Assembly (NCBI GenBank): GCA_958510825.1
Contig: OY294049.1
Coordinates: 8,990,001 to 9,054,000 of the forward strand
Length of the DNA stretch: 64,000 nt
Direction of reading: 5' to 3'
Source: Brachypterus glaber
Lineage: Eukaryota; Arthropoda; Insecta; Coleoptera; Kateretidae
The notes beneath the pieces are model-generated. The model ran no database searches and had not been told where the DNA came from. It saw only the letters and a list, made by a program, of their open reading frames with translations. The translations under genes were made by a program, and so were the position numbers. Below are positions 35,601-47,996 of this stretch, piece after piece. The stretch's first letter is position 1; every line of letters starts with the position of its first letter.

Positions 35601-38600
35601 GCTAACTAAAATTTGTTATTTTTAAGCTTTTTTAAATAAGATGCTTTACCTTTACTGTAATATTTATAAAGAAATATATACTTTTTGGTCACTTTTGGTC
35701 TTGAACTTTTTATTCTTTTTGACCAGATGCAAGTATTATAATCATCTCATATAATAATCAAAAACATAACCTCAAAACAAATGGTTTACCGGTTAATCTG
35801 GATTCATCCACTAAAATAAATCAAAAACATAAAATTTTAATTCTAAAATCAATTTCAATATTTATTATATTTATATAACGGTTTCAGAAGTTTAAATATT
35901 TTCATAACAAACAGATTTTAACATAAATTATTCACTAAGCTAATCTGAAAATATGAAAATAAAACCGCACACAAAAGAAACGATTTAATTATTTTTTTAT
36001 CGATTTGATTGGATAGCAATTTGTCATGGATAACTAGATAGGTTGGGACAGTAAAAGAAAATATTTTTTGCAATTTGAAATGAAATATATTTTAATAATT
36101 TATTATAATTAATAACAATCGAACAAAAAATTCTATAATACACGGGCGAAAAGTTAAATTTTGATTTCGTAGGTTTATTACCCTCGGGCCGGAGGCGCTC
36201 GGCTTCTAAAACCCTACTTAATCGAAAGATTTAACTTTTCGCCCTTGTGTTATAAATACCTATTGTAAAAGCAATGAATGAACATTTTTTACAGGAACGT
36301 GACTCCGCCCTTGGTATGCAGGTCCTTCAAACGCTCTTATCCCACCCTGACATCTCCGTAACAGTAATGGACGGAGATAAAAGACAGCCGTTGTTGTGGG
36401 CAGCCAGTGCTGGTTCAGCTAAGGCCTTGCTGGCTCTAATAAGAGCAGGTGCAGCTATTGAATCTAGCGACAAGGATGGGTTGACAGCATTACATTGTGC
36501 AGCTTCTAGAGGTCACACGGATTGTATCGACACACTTTTAACGTTATGTGGGGCCAGTCCTGACGTTATTGATAGTAACGGATGTACGGCTCTGCATTAT
36601 GCTGTAACTTTAGGTAAGTGATATACAAAAAAAAAATACAAATCTAAAAACGTATAGAGTTACGTTTAAGGCGGTGCCGTGAATTACCTATGTCGTACAA
36701 AAAAATATATGGAACAAAAAATGTTGTAAATATGGATACACCTAACTTGAGATATTTTTAAAATTCCGTTTTTTTTTTTTGTGAAAAATACGTTAAAAAA
36801 TGAGAGTTCCAAATCGAGTTCAATGTCGCAATTTTTTTTTTATTTGCGGCCTTTTACCCTACCCAATAAACCGAAAATCAAAACTCCCTGAATTATTTCC
36901 AGGTAAAGCCTCTTTTATTGACCTGAAGACTGGACTATAACTGGAAATACGCCGGGTACTGATAATTACACTAAAAACACATTTTTCAAAATTTTGTGTT
37001 ATGACACTGTTCTGTAACGGGTGCGATATCAAAAGTGAAAAGTAAAGGAAGTTAATCAAATAACAATTTAATATTATTGACATTTTTGCGTTTTCTAGCC
37101 CTGGCAAATAACGGAAAAGCAAATCTAATTAGGTAAAACTTTTGCATTTGATTTACAGCTTTACCAAAATTATTTTAAAAGTGAATGTTTGTTCCATTTA
37201 TTATGAGGTTTGATCGATAATGCAATTTAAAAAAAGACCTACTTTTAAAATTGCAGACGAAAAACATTGTTATGCAAATTTAATGGTTATTTTAAAGTTT
37301 TAACAAACTCTTTAAATGCTTAGCAGTTTAAAACATATTCTTCCACAGGGTAATTCGAGCGTTGCTTATGTTACATCTTACGCCTATTTTAACTTTTAAA
37401 TGTATAAATTTGTCAATGGAGATTTCTCCCGTTAGATTAGACAGGGACAAAAGTTCTACCCAAAAAGGATAGAAGACATACATACACTCCCACTTCCACC
37501 CAACCAAACAAATTCTGTATTTGTTCTTTGTTGAACAAATACAATATTTACTTGGCCGGGCGAAAAATGTAACTATATTTATTTTATTAAAGAAATTACT
37601 GGCGCCATCTAAATTTTAGTAGAATTATCTTATTCTACAGATTCACATTTTCCGGCCAACCAAATAAATACTGTATTTGTTGCATGAAAAACAAATACAG
37701 TATTTATTTGGTTGGAGAGTGTAGCACAAATGAGATAGAGATAGGGTAGACGTATTTTGTTTCATAATTCTAGTTGTAGAGAGCTCCATTGATGATATCC
37801 GCGTCAATTCAGGCAGGGCTGAGGGCTTGGGTCACGGATTTGGCTGATTATTTTTTTATGTGTAGCCCACCGATGTTAGAGAAAAACCTTTACGGGATTT
37901 TTGTCAATAACTCCCCGTTTCGAAAATATTATTTTTTAATTTTTTTTTTCAAAATTTTTAAATTTCTCGAAAATGTGACATTGACGTTTAATAACTCAAA
38001 AACTATTTAACCTAGAAAAATGCGGTTTTCCCCATTAAAAAAAAACATATTTATTTCTATTAAATTTTATCAAATTATTTGTGATAGTTTTTTGTTTTTT
38101 CAAGATGGTGGCGAAAAAATTTTCTCAAAAACTCCATTTTTTATTTTTTTTTTTTTTGAAAATTTTAGGTAGTTGATCCTAATTATGTGTACTTTTGATT
38201 AAAAAAATCAAAAAAGTAGCACTTTTTTGTTATTTCTTTTCTAGATCCAATAATAATATCATTAATTATATTAAAAGGCATTAATTATAATATTTAAATA
38301 TTTATTTTTACTAAATAACAAAGTAACAAAACATATATTTATACAATTAGTATAATAAGTTTAATTTGTGATAAATTTATAATTTTATGTAATGTTGCTT
38401 AAGTTACATTTTGTGACATATGTACATTTTGAGTCAAGGTACATGTATCTTTAAATTTCCAGAATATAAAATATGTTTAAAACTAAATGTGCATTTGAAA
38501 ATATTTTAGAAGTCAGTCTAAAATGTTTTAAACAAACAATTGCTGAATTATTTTATTAACTTTCTTTTATATTTTTTTGGTTATTAACCTACACATGTGC

Positions 38601-41600
38601 AGTATATATTTTTATAGACTGTCTTAACTTATTATTAGTCCAAATAAGTAATTTTTACTAAAAAGAAATCCAAAAAAAATTTACGTTTTGGCTTGTTAAA
38701 CGAGATTTTTAGTAAAATGTGCACAAGTCACTCGCTAGAAATAAAAAAATAAATAAAAAATTTGCATATGCTAAGCCAAAAATAAATAAATTGGAAACTA
38801 CATTTTTAATTTTCGTTTTTTTTTTTTTTGAAAATATATTTTTTTAAGTATTTCGGAAAATGCAAAATACCATTTACTGTGAATAGTATATAATGGATTG
38901 CGTAGCATTACATATCTATTTATTTATTTATTGGTTTATAGTCGTTCTGAGACCTTACTCGAAGGTAGTTTATATCATATTTGACTGTTAATTACAATTA
39001 AATTTTAATTACAAAAACTTCCCCCGTATGTTCCAAAATTTTCTTATCTGCATTTATCCATACAGTATATGGCATTTTTCTTATGTCCATGATTGATTTC
39101 ATATAAAAGATTCAGAATAATTCCATGAAAAATGTATAAAATTACAAAATATATCTGTTGACTTTGACATTTAACGTCATCTTCACGGCTCGTTTATTGT
39201 TTATAAATGAATAATATTTCAATAATATTCTTTAATGACATTGCGATGAGTATGATAACTTGTTGCGTGTTTTTTTTTGTATTTAAAATTTTATCTTGAT
39301 CTGTTACACCATTTTATTGCCATAATTATTAGAAAAAAAATAATCTTTTATAGCTTTACTTAAGTACCAATGATGTCATTATTATTTTTAACAAAATAAA
39401 ACTGTTTATGGAACCATAAAAGTAAAATTCAGCTTGAGGTTCCCCGAAACGACGTCCATATTTAACATATTTACTGTTGAAAATTAATAGGTCGCAAATT
39501 TTTATATTTTTCAGGACATGCCGATGCGACAGCGCTTCTACTAGCTCATGGCGCTGACCCGAACCGGCAGGACCGAAAGGGTCGGACACCGGCCCATTGT
39601 GGTTGTGCCAAAGGTCAGTTTGAAACCGTAAAATTAATTGGCTCCCATGGAGCTAATCTTTGGCTGAAAAATGCAAAAGGTGACTTGCCTCTACAAGAAG
39701 CTGCAGCTTCGGGGAGAAGAGAGCTAGTGAAGTGGCTTCTGGAGATGAGGCCCAGCCAAGTAAATTCCCGGAATAACGATGGAAGATGCCCACTTCATAT
39801 GGCAGCATTGAACGATAATTCAGATATGTGCAAGGTAGAGTACCTATTGCTTTCAAATTAGCGTTAAAATATTGCAACTAGGGCATGCAGGAACCGGGAG
39901 CAGGAGTCTGAACTGATCCTGTGGTCAGAAGACATTGGTTAGGGACCAGTCGCGTGGTCCAGAAGACCCGAAAATGTGTATTTGATATAAACTGGTGAAC
40001 TTAACTGAAATTTCTCTTGTCTGTTTTTATTGGCAAACTAAAATTCCTGTTGGAAATCAAATTAAAAAAGTTTAGAGTGTTCTTGAAAAATAACACTGCT
40101 CTACAAAAAAAAGATTGTTTTTATTTGCAGGAGAGCTTTTAGTTGCGTCTGTCTATATTTGATGCGTTAATTTCGGAACCTTCTTCCGTTTGGACTTTTT
40201 AGGGCTCTAAGCCAAAAAAAGCGGATTTCAAATATCTTTATTCGTTTGTTTTTTATAGGCTTCTAAATTCAAAAAAAATCATTTTTTCGTGTTTTTTCGC
40301 TATATTAATATATGAAAATTTTCATGAAAATTTTATATAAATAATAAAGATATGGCTCTGATTCTTATAGGCAACACTTCACACATGTGAGGTTTGTAAA
40401 AATAAAAAAAAATGGGTTGAATCCAGTAACGGAGATTTTACGGGGAATTCTTGAAAGCAGAACAACAATATTTTGAACTATTTAATGTCTATTTAATGTT
40501 ATTTTAATGTTTTATTTAATTTTTCGTTTTGTTTTTTTCAGAATAAATTTAATTTATTGTGTTGCTCTCCAAAAAATAAATAAAATATTTCAAAATTTTT
40601 GTGTTTTTTTTTTCAATTACCCCAGGTAAAATCTCCGTCACTGGATTAAATCTAAAACTTTTTTTAATTTTATGAACCGAACATTTGTGTTGGTATTGCA
40701 TATAAAAATTAGAGTCGTATCTTTAGTATTTATATAAAATTTTTATCAAAATATATCAAAAAAATGCGAAAAAAACTATTTTTTTTTAATTTAGAAGTCT
40801 ATTAAAAATAAACGAATAAAGATATTTTAGATTCGCTTTTTTTGGCTCAGAGCCCCACTAATAGGGAATCAATTCACGGCAAAAAAAATTAGGACTAAAT
40901 TATTTTTTTTACTACAACTATAGGCAAAAAAAACACTGTGCGCTATATCTAAAAAAAAAAACGAAAAAAGGTTCCGAAATCAGCGCATCAAATATCCACA
41001 GCTATCAGCTTCCTCATAGGCTTAATTTTCTTATACGTTTTCCGAAAAATATTCACCAGAAACCCCCCTTAAACTGATTTAAAATGGACATTCAATTAAA
41101 ACTTTAAATGCAAATCAATATTGCATGACAAGAAATCTTATGTAAGTGTTTATGAAGAACGGCTTATAAAACACGATAGATTCGCCCTTGAGGAGATTAT
41201 TTATGAAGTCTTTTCGTTGCGCGATAAGATCCTGCTCAATTTAAATTTATTATGTGAAATAAATAGATTATGAGCCAAAGGTCAAGTGTTTTCAGTTTTT
41301 TCTTTTCAGCCCTTGTGTTTCGTAACCTTGAACCTTATTAGTTACACAAAGTCATGCGATCGGAAAAAACTGTGACTAAACTAAACATATATGTTAATAT
41401 GGTCTACCTATTTATGACCACGTATAGTGTCAATAAAAAATACAAAATATATAAATCAGAACAACAATGTTTCAACTGACATTGTGAGATTGCAGTAATT
41501 GTCAGTATATTTTGTATGATAAATGCTTTATCTTGAAAAGTTAAAACTTTTTATAGATACCCAGACAGCACATAATAACTATTAGATATCCAGGAGATAT

Positions 41601-44600
41601 ACTTTCTGGATATAGAGTATATCCAGTGGATAGCCTGGATTGCTATTAGATGTCCCATGGACATCCAAATGTCCGCCTATATCCAGATCCTGGCAGGATA
41701 TCCACTGGATATCCACGAAATATCCAGTGGACATCTATTTTTTTAACATGCCTAAAGTATATCCACTGGATATCCATATCATGGATATCCAGGATACCCA
41801 TGATGAATCTCTTATGGATATCTATTGGATATACTTTGGGGAGGTTAAAAATTCTAGATATAGGCGGACATTTGGATGTCCATGGGATATCTAATGGCAA
41901 TCCAGGCTATCCACTGGATATACCCTATATCCAGAAAGTATATTCCCTGGATATCTAATAGTTATCATGTGCTGTCTGGGTATGGGGGCATTATTTTCGT
42001 TAACAGTACAAAATTTTATATTTATAAGTTAAAGCATTTTAAATTTATCATACAAAATGTACTAACAATCTCCAAACCGCAATATCACAATGTCAGTTGA
42101 AACCTTGTTGTTCTGATACGACGAAATATCAACATAAAAAAATCGGAACACGAAAAAAAAAACTGCTGTCAGCAAAATAATACTTTTCTACTACAGGCCT
42201 AGGTTTATTAAATTCAAAAACGAAAAAAAAATTTTAATACACTGCCCAGTAAAACCGCTTTTCCATTTTTCACCTCCGCGTGTTAAATGGATTTTTGTAT
42301 TATCAGATTCACTTTTAGCGACCTCAAAACTCCAATATACCTACAAATTTTCATGAAAAAAAAGTGCTGTCAGGAAAATAATACTTTTCCCTGTAGGCCT
42401 AGGTTTATTAAAATCAAAAACGAAAAAAAAAATTAAAATACACTGCTCAGTAAAACCGCTTTCCCATTTTTTACCTCCGCGTGTTAAATGGATTTTTGTA
42501 TTATCAGATTCACTATCAGCAACCTCAAAAACCCCAATATACCTACAAATTTTCATGAAAAAAAAACTGCTGTCAGCAAAATAATACTTTCCCTACAGGC
42601 CTAGGTTTATTAAATTCAAAAACGAAAAAAATTTTAAATACACTGCCCAGTAAAATCGCTTTCCCATTTTTCACCTCCGCGCGTTAAATAGATTTTTGTA
42701 TTATCAGATTCACTTTCAGCAACCTTAAAAACCCCAATATACCTACAAATTTTCACCAAAACTAACCCCACCCTTCAAGGGTTGAGAATGTTTTTGTTAT
42801 CAGATTTAGCTTTAGCTATGTCAAAAACCCCTATATATCAATTTTCACAAAAACCACACCCCGCCCTTCAGGGAGTGAATTTAGAAAAAAAATATTATCA
42901 GATTCAGTTTCGTCGACCCCAAAAACCCCTTTATACCAGCTTTAACGAAAATACTACCAATATTTAAAAATATATTCCCCTCGCCCCCGTAGGAGTGGAG
43001 TTAGAACTTTTTATTATCAGATTAAATTCGACCAACCTTAAAAACCCATATATAGCAATTTTCAAATTTTTGTGAACAAATATTGTATTTACCCCATACC
43101 CCCTTGCCCCACCCCCAATGTCTACCAAAAACAATCACAAGCAAGAACTTTTGGTAACATACCTGTACGCGAAATTTCAAGTCTCTAGCTTAAAGCGTTC
43201 TTAAGTTATCGTGCCCCGAAGATTCCCCGGACAGAGCGACCAATCCACCTGTGAAGTCTTTAGCCCGGAGCGTTCTTGAGTATCGTGGTCAAAAATTTCC
43301 CGGACATGCAGACCGACAGACCGACCGACAGACAGAATTTTTTTATGAGGGAAATCATATTTTTGGATATAAAACGCCCAGAAACGTAAAACAAAGTAAT
43401 AAAAAAATTTCGACATTTTTTTACTGCGCAAGACTTTCCTTGGGGAAAGTAATCCAAAATATATAAATATCAACATAAAAAACTGCTGACAACAAAATAA
43501 TACTTTCCCCTATAATAGGCCTAGGTTCAATAAAATCAAAAACGAAAAAAATAATAAAATAATAAAAAAAAAATAAAAAAATGTTTTCAAGTTTAAAAAA
43601 AAAAATCAAAAAACTATCCCAGCCTAGAACTTCGGATAATCAAACTATGGTTCAAATTTGAAGTATTTAGCTCGAAGCGTTCTCGAGTTATCGTGGTCAC
43701 AAATTTTTCAGACACAGATCGACCGACCGACAGACGGAAATCATATTTTTTGGATATAAAACGTACAGAAACGCATAAAGAAAGCAATATTTTATAAAAG
43801 TGTAGGTACTCTTAAAAATGAGAATTATTATTAGAATTCACTGCAAAATATATATTATAAAAGTGTAGGTATAATACTGCTAAAGATTAGTTTTATTAAA
43901 AACTGTACTTTGCATACCTATAACTTATCTTACCTATAACACTGTAAAATTATAACACGACAAAGGTTTACATTTAAAAGTTACACAGTATTTATTGTTT
44001 CAGATTCTTATTGATGCTGGTGCACAAATTAACCCAATCCTCCGTACTTCCAAAAACATATTCATGACACCTTTAGACTGCGCCCTCCAACGAGGATTTA
44101 GATCCACTGCAAAATACCTTCAACTCCATGGAGGAGTACCAGCAAGCAGATTGGGTGACAATAGAGCCAACACTACGAATAGTGCTGTAAGTTTGCAAAT
44201 TCGTGATGACGTAACGTTTTGGGGAGATACTAGCTCAGATAGTGAAACAGAAACGAAAACAGAACGATTATCTAAAAAGACATATAGAAAAAAGTTGGCA
44301 TACAGAAAACAAACTTCAATATCCGGAAGCGATATAGAAACACACCAAAAGCCAAAAAGACCAAAACGAAAATCTTCTGAACGATCTAAAAGTCGGAAAA
44401 CGAGCAGTACTACTACCGAAATAATTCCCAATGATTCTAAAAAGAACAGCAGTCTGAAATCTTCTTCTAGAATGGACTACAGTAATGAAATCATCATTAA
44501 CGGAAAAACTGAAATTAACATAATCCAACGTAAAGAAATTTCTGTAAACGCCGAAAACGATATATATGATAAAACAGTAACAACATTATCAATACCAACT

Positions 44601-47600
44601 GAATCAGAAATCACTACTGAAAAAGAAAAGAGACCCAGAAGTGCAAAATATAGTATTTTGAGAGAAAAAACTGTTTCTAGTGAAAAAACACCATTAGATG
44701 TTGCAAATTCCATGGAAGAAAAACTGTCAAAACTTCAGGAAAAACGAAGTTCACTTAGTATTAAAGATCAAAGTACAAATACTTCAGAAGAAACTCCAGA
44801 AACTATAATAGACAACTTTAAAAGTAAAATCGAGCGGGAAAAAGCTGTTCAAGAAGATACACTTAGTCAAAGCCTTCCAGATCAACAATCTTTGTTGTCG
44901 AATACCAGTGAAGATATTGAAGTGCATAAGCAAGTAATTGTGGAAGCTGCAATACATTCTCCACCAAAAGATAAGAAGAATGAAAGTAATGAGAATAGGG
45001 AAGATGGCGAGGACAAGAAAGAAAGGGAAGAAACTTCAGAAGAAGGCAAACCTATGAAGCAGAAAAGTTTTGAGAGTAAAACTGAGGAAGAAACTATCAG
45101 AAGAGAACAAGAAAGTACAATGAAAAGTGGTGCAAAAGTTATAAAAATAGAAGAAAATGTATCAAAAACTGAAGAAACTTTTACTGAGAAGAAAGAAATT
45201 AAAACAGAAGAAACGATTACTAAGAAAGAAGTTATTAATTCGACAGAAACTGTAAAAAGTAAAGAATTTTCTGATAAAGAGTCGGATGATATTGAAACGT
45301 TGGGAAAGAAAATTGATTCCAAATCTCATGTAAAATTATCCGAAGAAAGCAAAACTTTGGATAAGAAATCAGATGATAGTAAATTACCTAAACAAATATC
45401 AGATGAAGTCATGACGCCTGAGCAAAAATCTGATGCAGATAGGGCTCCTGATCAAAAATCAGGAAAAATATTTACTGAGGTAGACAAACATGATTCCAAT
45501 ATAGATGTAGTCTGCTCAACTCCTAGTTTTCAAGTCATTTCTGAGTCGCCCAGGTCTCAACCGGATGATGTTTTTGGAGAAACTGTAGTTGAAGATTCAA
45601 CAAAAATTAAGAAAACTACCAAGTTTGATGAAAGCACAATAGCAGAAAGCTCAAAAGACCATAAAAAAAATAGGAAAAAAGCAAAATTAGAAAAATCGGA
45701 GGAAGATCTAAGCAGTGGGATGTCTAGTGATTCATCAAGTTCCAAAAAACCTCATAAGAGTTTCCAAGTTTTAGATAATATAGATAAAGATGCACGAAGA
45801 TCAAAGAGATCTGCCGAGAAAAAAGGATCTAGATCACGTTCAGAAGAATTAAGTAAAGAAAAAACTTCAAAATTAAAGAAAAGTAAAATTCCAACACCTT
45901 TATACCCTACAAAACTGTCGAAGAGCGATAAATCTATAGACCGACTTGGGCAAACAGATCAATCTCTCCCGTACCTTCCAAATGTAGAAGAACGCAGACG
46001 TCGTTTAAGACAAACTTCTAGGTCAGAATCAAACCTCGCAAACTCCATTTATAGCGATAACGAAAGAGGCAGCCAATCTGATATAGAAAACGAAAATAAG
46101 CTAAGTTTAGTTAAAAGAAAAAAGATGAGAAGAAGAATTAGGGCAAGAGAATCAAAAAGTGCAGGAAGTGATTACGAAAGTAGTAATTTAATAGATTCTG
46201 GATTTGAACCCAGTCCAAGAAGTACTAGAATACCTAAATGGAGAAATATGTCAGATAGAGGAGTTAACATGACCTCTGTCACACAAACCATACAATCAAA
46301 TATAAGAAGGTAACCCATATTATTTTTATTTATTTTCACTTAAAAAACAACCTTTTAAATAGAATCTAACAAAATATATTTTTCTAGGTATCATTTGGAA
46401 AGAAAAATCTTCCAGCATCTTTTAGAGCTAAAACGCCTCCAAATAAGGTCTAATCAAAACAATGAAGCAATGTTGGTAAAAAGAAACGCCTCCAAATAAG
46501 GTCTAATCAAAACAATGAAACAATGTTGGTAAAAAGAGCTATCGACCAATATCACCAGTCATGTGCCGCTACAGTAGGAGCGGGTAGATACATTGCAGAG
46601 GACTTTAGCTTTAAGAGTTTCGAGAAATTTTTATACGAATCCTTGAGAAAATTACAAAAAACTGGAATTGAACATTTGAAGGGCCTTCCAGAAACACCAA
46701 TTCATCCATTGCATTGTACTCAGAGTACAAACAGATGTATGCACACTGCGCATGCATATACGGGTGTACCATGTGCCGCATATTGTAAGTATATTGTATA
46801 TTAAAGTTGACCTTCATTTGATTATTTGTTAGTTTTTCGGACTATAGCGAAACTTCAATAGCAAGTTGCTATATGATGGATGCTAGTGATATGGACCTAG
46901 GATCCATAATATGGCAAAAAAGCTTGCTTACCCATAAATTATGAGAAAATGTTTTGTGATTTTCTGTTGGTATGGCATAAACTAACCCGGGAATCAACAT
47001 ACTATTATTATTCATTGTCGTCATAATTATTATGGATGGATTTAAAGATAATTTGAGATTTAGTAAGAATAAACTGCTGTCGTCCATAAAATACATCATA
47101 CTTTTTTAGGTGATTTTAGACCCGCCCTTCCCATGTCACACATTGTCACAAAATAATGAAACAATGTTGCCTTGTTTTTCGTAACGGCTTGAAATAAACT
47201 TTTGATTTCTCGTTCCGTATCTTCAACTACGGTTTTTCCTTTTTTGAGGTTAACCCAAAATTTATCAACTTCAATTTGCACAGTTTGTTTTGATTTCCCG
47301 GGATGCGCTTTACCATAAGCTTCATAGAGCTTATTGTACAAAAAACCGAAATCCGACATGACTGTCTTTAATATTCAACTTTTATGGCGAAATATGGCAC
47401 TGCGAATTCACAATTTCTCAATACTGCTTATAGTAAAACCACGATAAAAAATTCCGACCGCCAAAATAGGAATAAATAGATTGAACTATTCTAAAAGATT
47501 CTACTTATCAGAATGTAAAAAAGTCATTTAGAGTGGATCAATAACATTTTTGGTGTGACGTCACACTCGACCAAGCATGTCACACTTCGTCAAAAATAGT

Positions 47601-47970
47601 GTGACGTATTTTATAGACGACCCCTAACAATAAATCACATTTTGCTAATTATAAAACATGACACAGACAGGAAAGTATATATATATTATAAATTTATTTT
47701 TCAGTACCTAGAATGGACCACCATTCGATCCCAAAAGTAGGCTTCGCATCGTGTAAACCCGGTACTGGTTTTTTACCTATGATACATCCGAAAAAAGCAG
47801 TTACCTTAGAGTTAAGCCACGGTCCAGATAAACAAATTATTTCACTGCCAACCGACCGCCTGGACCAAAACAAACGTTATTATGTTACTTTTACGGTAAA
47901 GGGACGTGATTCGAATTCACCACCAGAAGAAAATGGTGTTCTAGCACATCGCCATGCCAAAAGCGATTAA
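32658..47970 (+). CDS. ankyrin-repeat protein with long disordered region, seven exons visible, 5' incomplete
   Basis: Exons 32658-32925, 35301-35413, 36295-36613, 39515-39834, 44004-46309, 46388-46784 and 47705-47970 join in phase at consensus GT-AG sites. Counting one copy of a 53-bp duplication (46431-46536) they encode 1311 aa. The first four exons and the start of the fifth form about nine ankyrin repeats (TPLHLA, YPLHYAA, TALHCAA, TALHYAV, TPAHCGC, CPLHMAA). The rest of exon 5 is a Lys/Glu/Ser-rich, probably disordered region of about 700 residues. The last two exons encode a conserved-looking C-terminal module (DQYHQSC, PLHCTQSTNRC, GFASCKPGTG). The overall layout recalls inversin-type scaffolds, but I cannot name the orthologue. 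As assembled, the duplication would truncate the protein. Confidence 0.82.
32997..33104. mobile_element. 108-bp palindromic MITE in ankyrin intron 1
   Basis: Left arm ctgccctactacgctagaaa and then gcagtaactccatttgtcgca; the right arm is the inverse, ending ctagcgtagtagagcag. TA on both sides. Its ends resemble those of the 0.5-0.6 kb CTGCCCT family, so it may be an extreme deletion derivative. Confidence 0.75.
33105..35300. repeat. intron 1 remainder: hairpin and FB2 fragment
   Basis: 33676-33812 is a fold-back with arms ccaaaaatacagctgcttg + tttaggtggttta and the inverse. 34690-34945 carries gaaaattggtacattggggt, ttgaggttgctgaacgtgaa and ggtggaaaaatgaaaaagct, an FB2 arm. 33980-33993 is a C-run. 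The rest is unremarkable AT-rich intron. Confidence 0.55.
36118..36255. repeat. hairpin with GC-rich apex in ankyrin intron 2
   Basis: Arms ataatacacgggcgaaaagt + taaattttgattt... and ...taacttttcgcccttgtgtt are inverted. The apex is ccctcgggccggaggcgctcgg. It ends about 40 bp before the next exon. Same architecture as hairpins near 17.1, 18.9 and 53.4 kb. Confidence 0.65.
36614..39514. repeat. ankyrin intron 3, no gene
   Basis: Two hairpins of one type occur: 37496-37556, with acccaaccaaacaaattctg and the inverse of its inner part, and 37650-37722, with ccaaccaaataaatactgta and its inverse. The intervening and following sequence is AT-rich with poly-T tracts. No exon was seen. Confidence 0.5.
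39878..39990. repeat. fragment of the CTAGGGCATGC element in ankyrin intron 4
   Basis: It starts actagggcatgcaggaaccg and continues with ggtcagaagac and gtggtccagaagacc, like the left end at 5404. It starts only about 40 bp after the donor at 39834. The far terminus is absent. Confidence 0.6.
40140..41020. mobile_element. fold-back element, family FB3
   Basis: Left arm: gatgcgttaatttcggaacc, gccaaaaaaagcggatttca, atctttattcgtttg. Right arm: aataaacgaataaagatatt, gattcgctttttttggctca, ggttccgaaatcagcgcatc. The inner parts include two inverted gtaacggagattttac / gtaaaatctccgtcac segments. A related partial copy runs off the end of the window from 63490. Non-coding. Confidence 0.65.
41457..42115. 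mobile_element. outer TIR element enclosing element D
   Basis: The left arm starts cagaacaacaatgtttcaac and continues gacattgtgagattgc. The right arm ends gtcagttgaaaccttgttgttctg, its inverse. AT flanks both sides. Arms are about 100 bp, and the middle is taken up by element D, which split it. Confidence 0.72.
41560..41980. mobile_element. CCCAG-ended motif-filled TIR element D (TGGATATCCA motif)
   Basis: Left end cccagacagcacataataac, right end gttatcatgtgctgtctggg, flanked by TA on both sides. The 421 bp form an almost continuous palindrome with arms over 130 bp. Inside, ggatatcc/ggatatac/tatccactgg forms occur about 25 times. Because of the symmetry, both strands carry nearly the same ORF, which is not a gene. 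It lies in ankyrin intron 4. Confidence 0.8.
42159..43800. repeat. tandem ~200-bp repeat and FB2 arm in ankyrin intron 4
   Basis: Three tandem copies of a unit of about 200 bp: aactgctgtcagcaaaataa at 42162, 42362 (variant) and 42566, and cactgcccagt-type ends at 42240, 42441 and 42641. Each unit contains aggcctaggtttatta and tatcagattcac. From 42740 onwards the FB2 arm continues with ccgcccttcagggagtgaat, ttaaagcgttcttaagttat and the gaccgaccgac run, twice. The tandem array is an amplification of the FB2 terminus. Confidence 0.7.
46431..46536 (+). repeat. 53-bp tandem duplication in an ankyrin-gene exon
   Basis: Copy 1 is 46431-46483 and copy 2 is 46484-46536. They differ at one base (gaagcaatg against gaaacaatg). 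53 is not a multiple of three: reading through both gives a stop (aaa taa) 13 bases into copy 2, while using one copy keeps the frame into DQYHQSC and the next exon phase. Confidence 0.95.
47096..47359 (-). CDS. small antisense ORF in ankyrin intron 6, function unknown
   Basis: 87 codons starting at an ATG, composition typical of a folded, basic protein rather than AT-rich noise: it contains MSDFGFLYNKLYEAYG, HPGKSKQ, DKFWVNLKKGK and FHYFVTMCDMG. A possible splice donor (aaa|gtatga) occurs just before the stop, so it may be a first exon of a nested gene or of a transposon-derived gene. I do not recognise the family. Upstream on the minus strand (47370-47620) no obvious promoter elements were found. 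Confidence 0.4.
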   Translation of the reverse strand: MSDFGFLYNKLYEAYGKAHPGKSKQTVQIEVDKFWVNLKKGKTVVEDTEREIKSLFQAVTKNKATLFHYFVTMCDMGRAGLKSPKKV

Positions 47971-47996
47971 AAATTAATAGAAATTTTTCTAGATAT

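Noticed and set aside
41640..41900. Near-identical ORFs on both strands
   Set aside because: They arise from the palindromic structure of element D; there is no other coding evidence.
42159..42760. CRISPR-like array
   Set aside because: Units of about 200 bp with no short-repeat/spacer pattern; they are tandem copies of a transposon end.
44120..45745. Several antisense ORFs opposite the long ankyrin exon
   Set aside because: They are Ser/Phe-rich mirror frames of a Lys/Glu/Ser-rich coding exon.
46523..46804. A separate small gene starting MLVKRAIDQYHQ
   Set aside because: It is the continuation of the ankyrin gene exon after the 53-bp duplication; the true exon ends at 46784.
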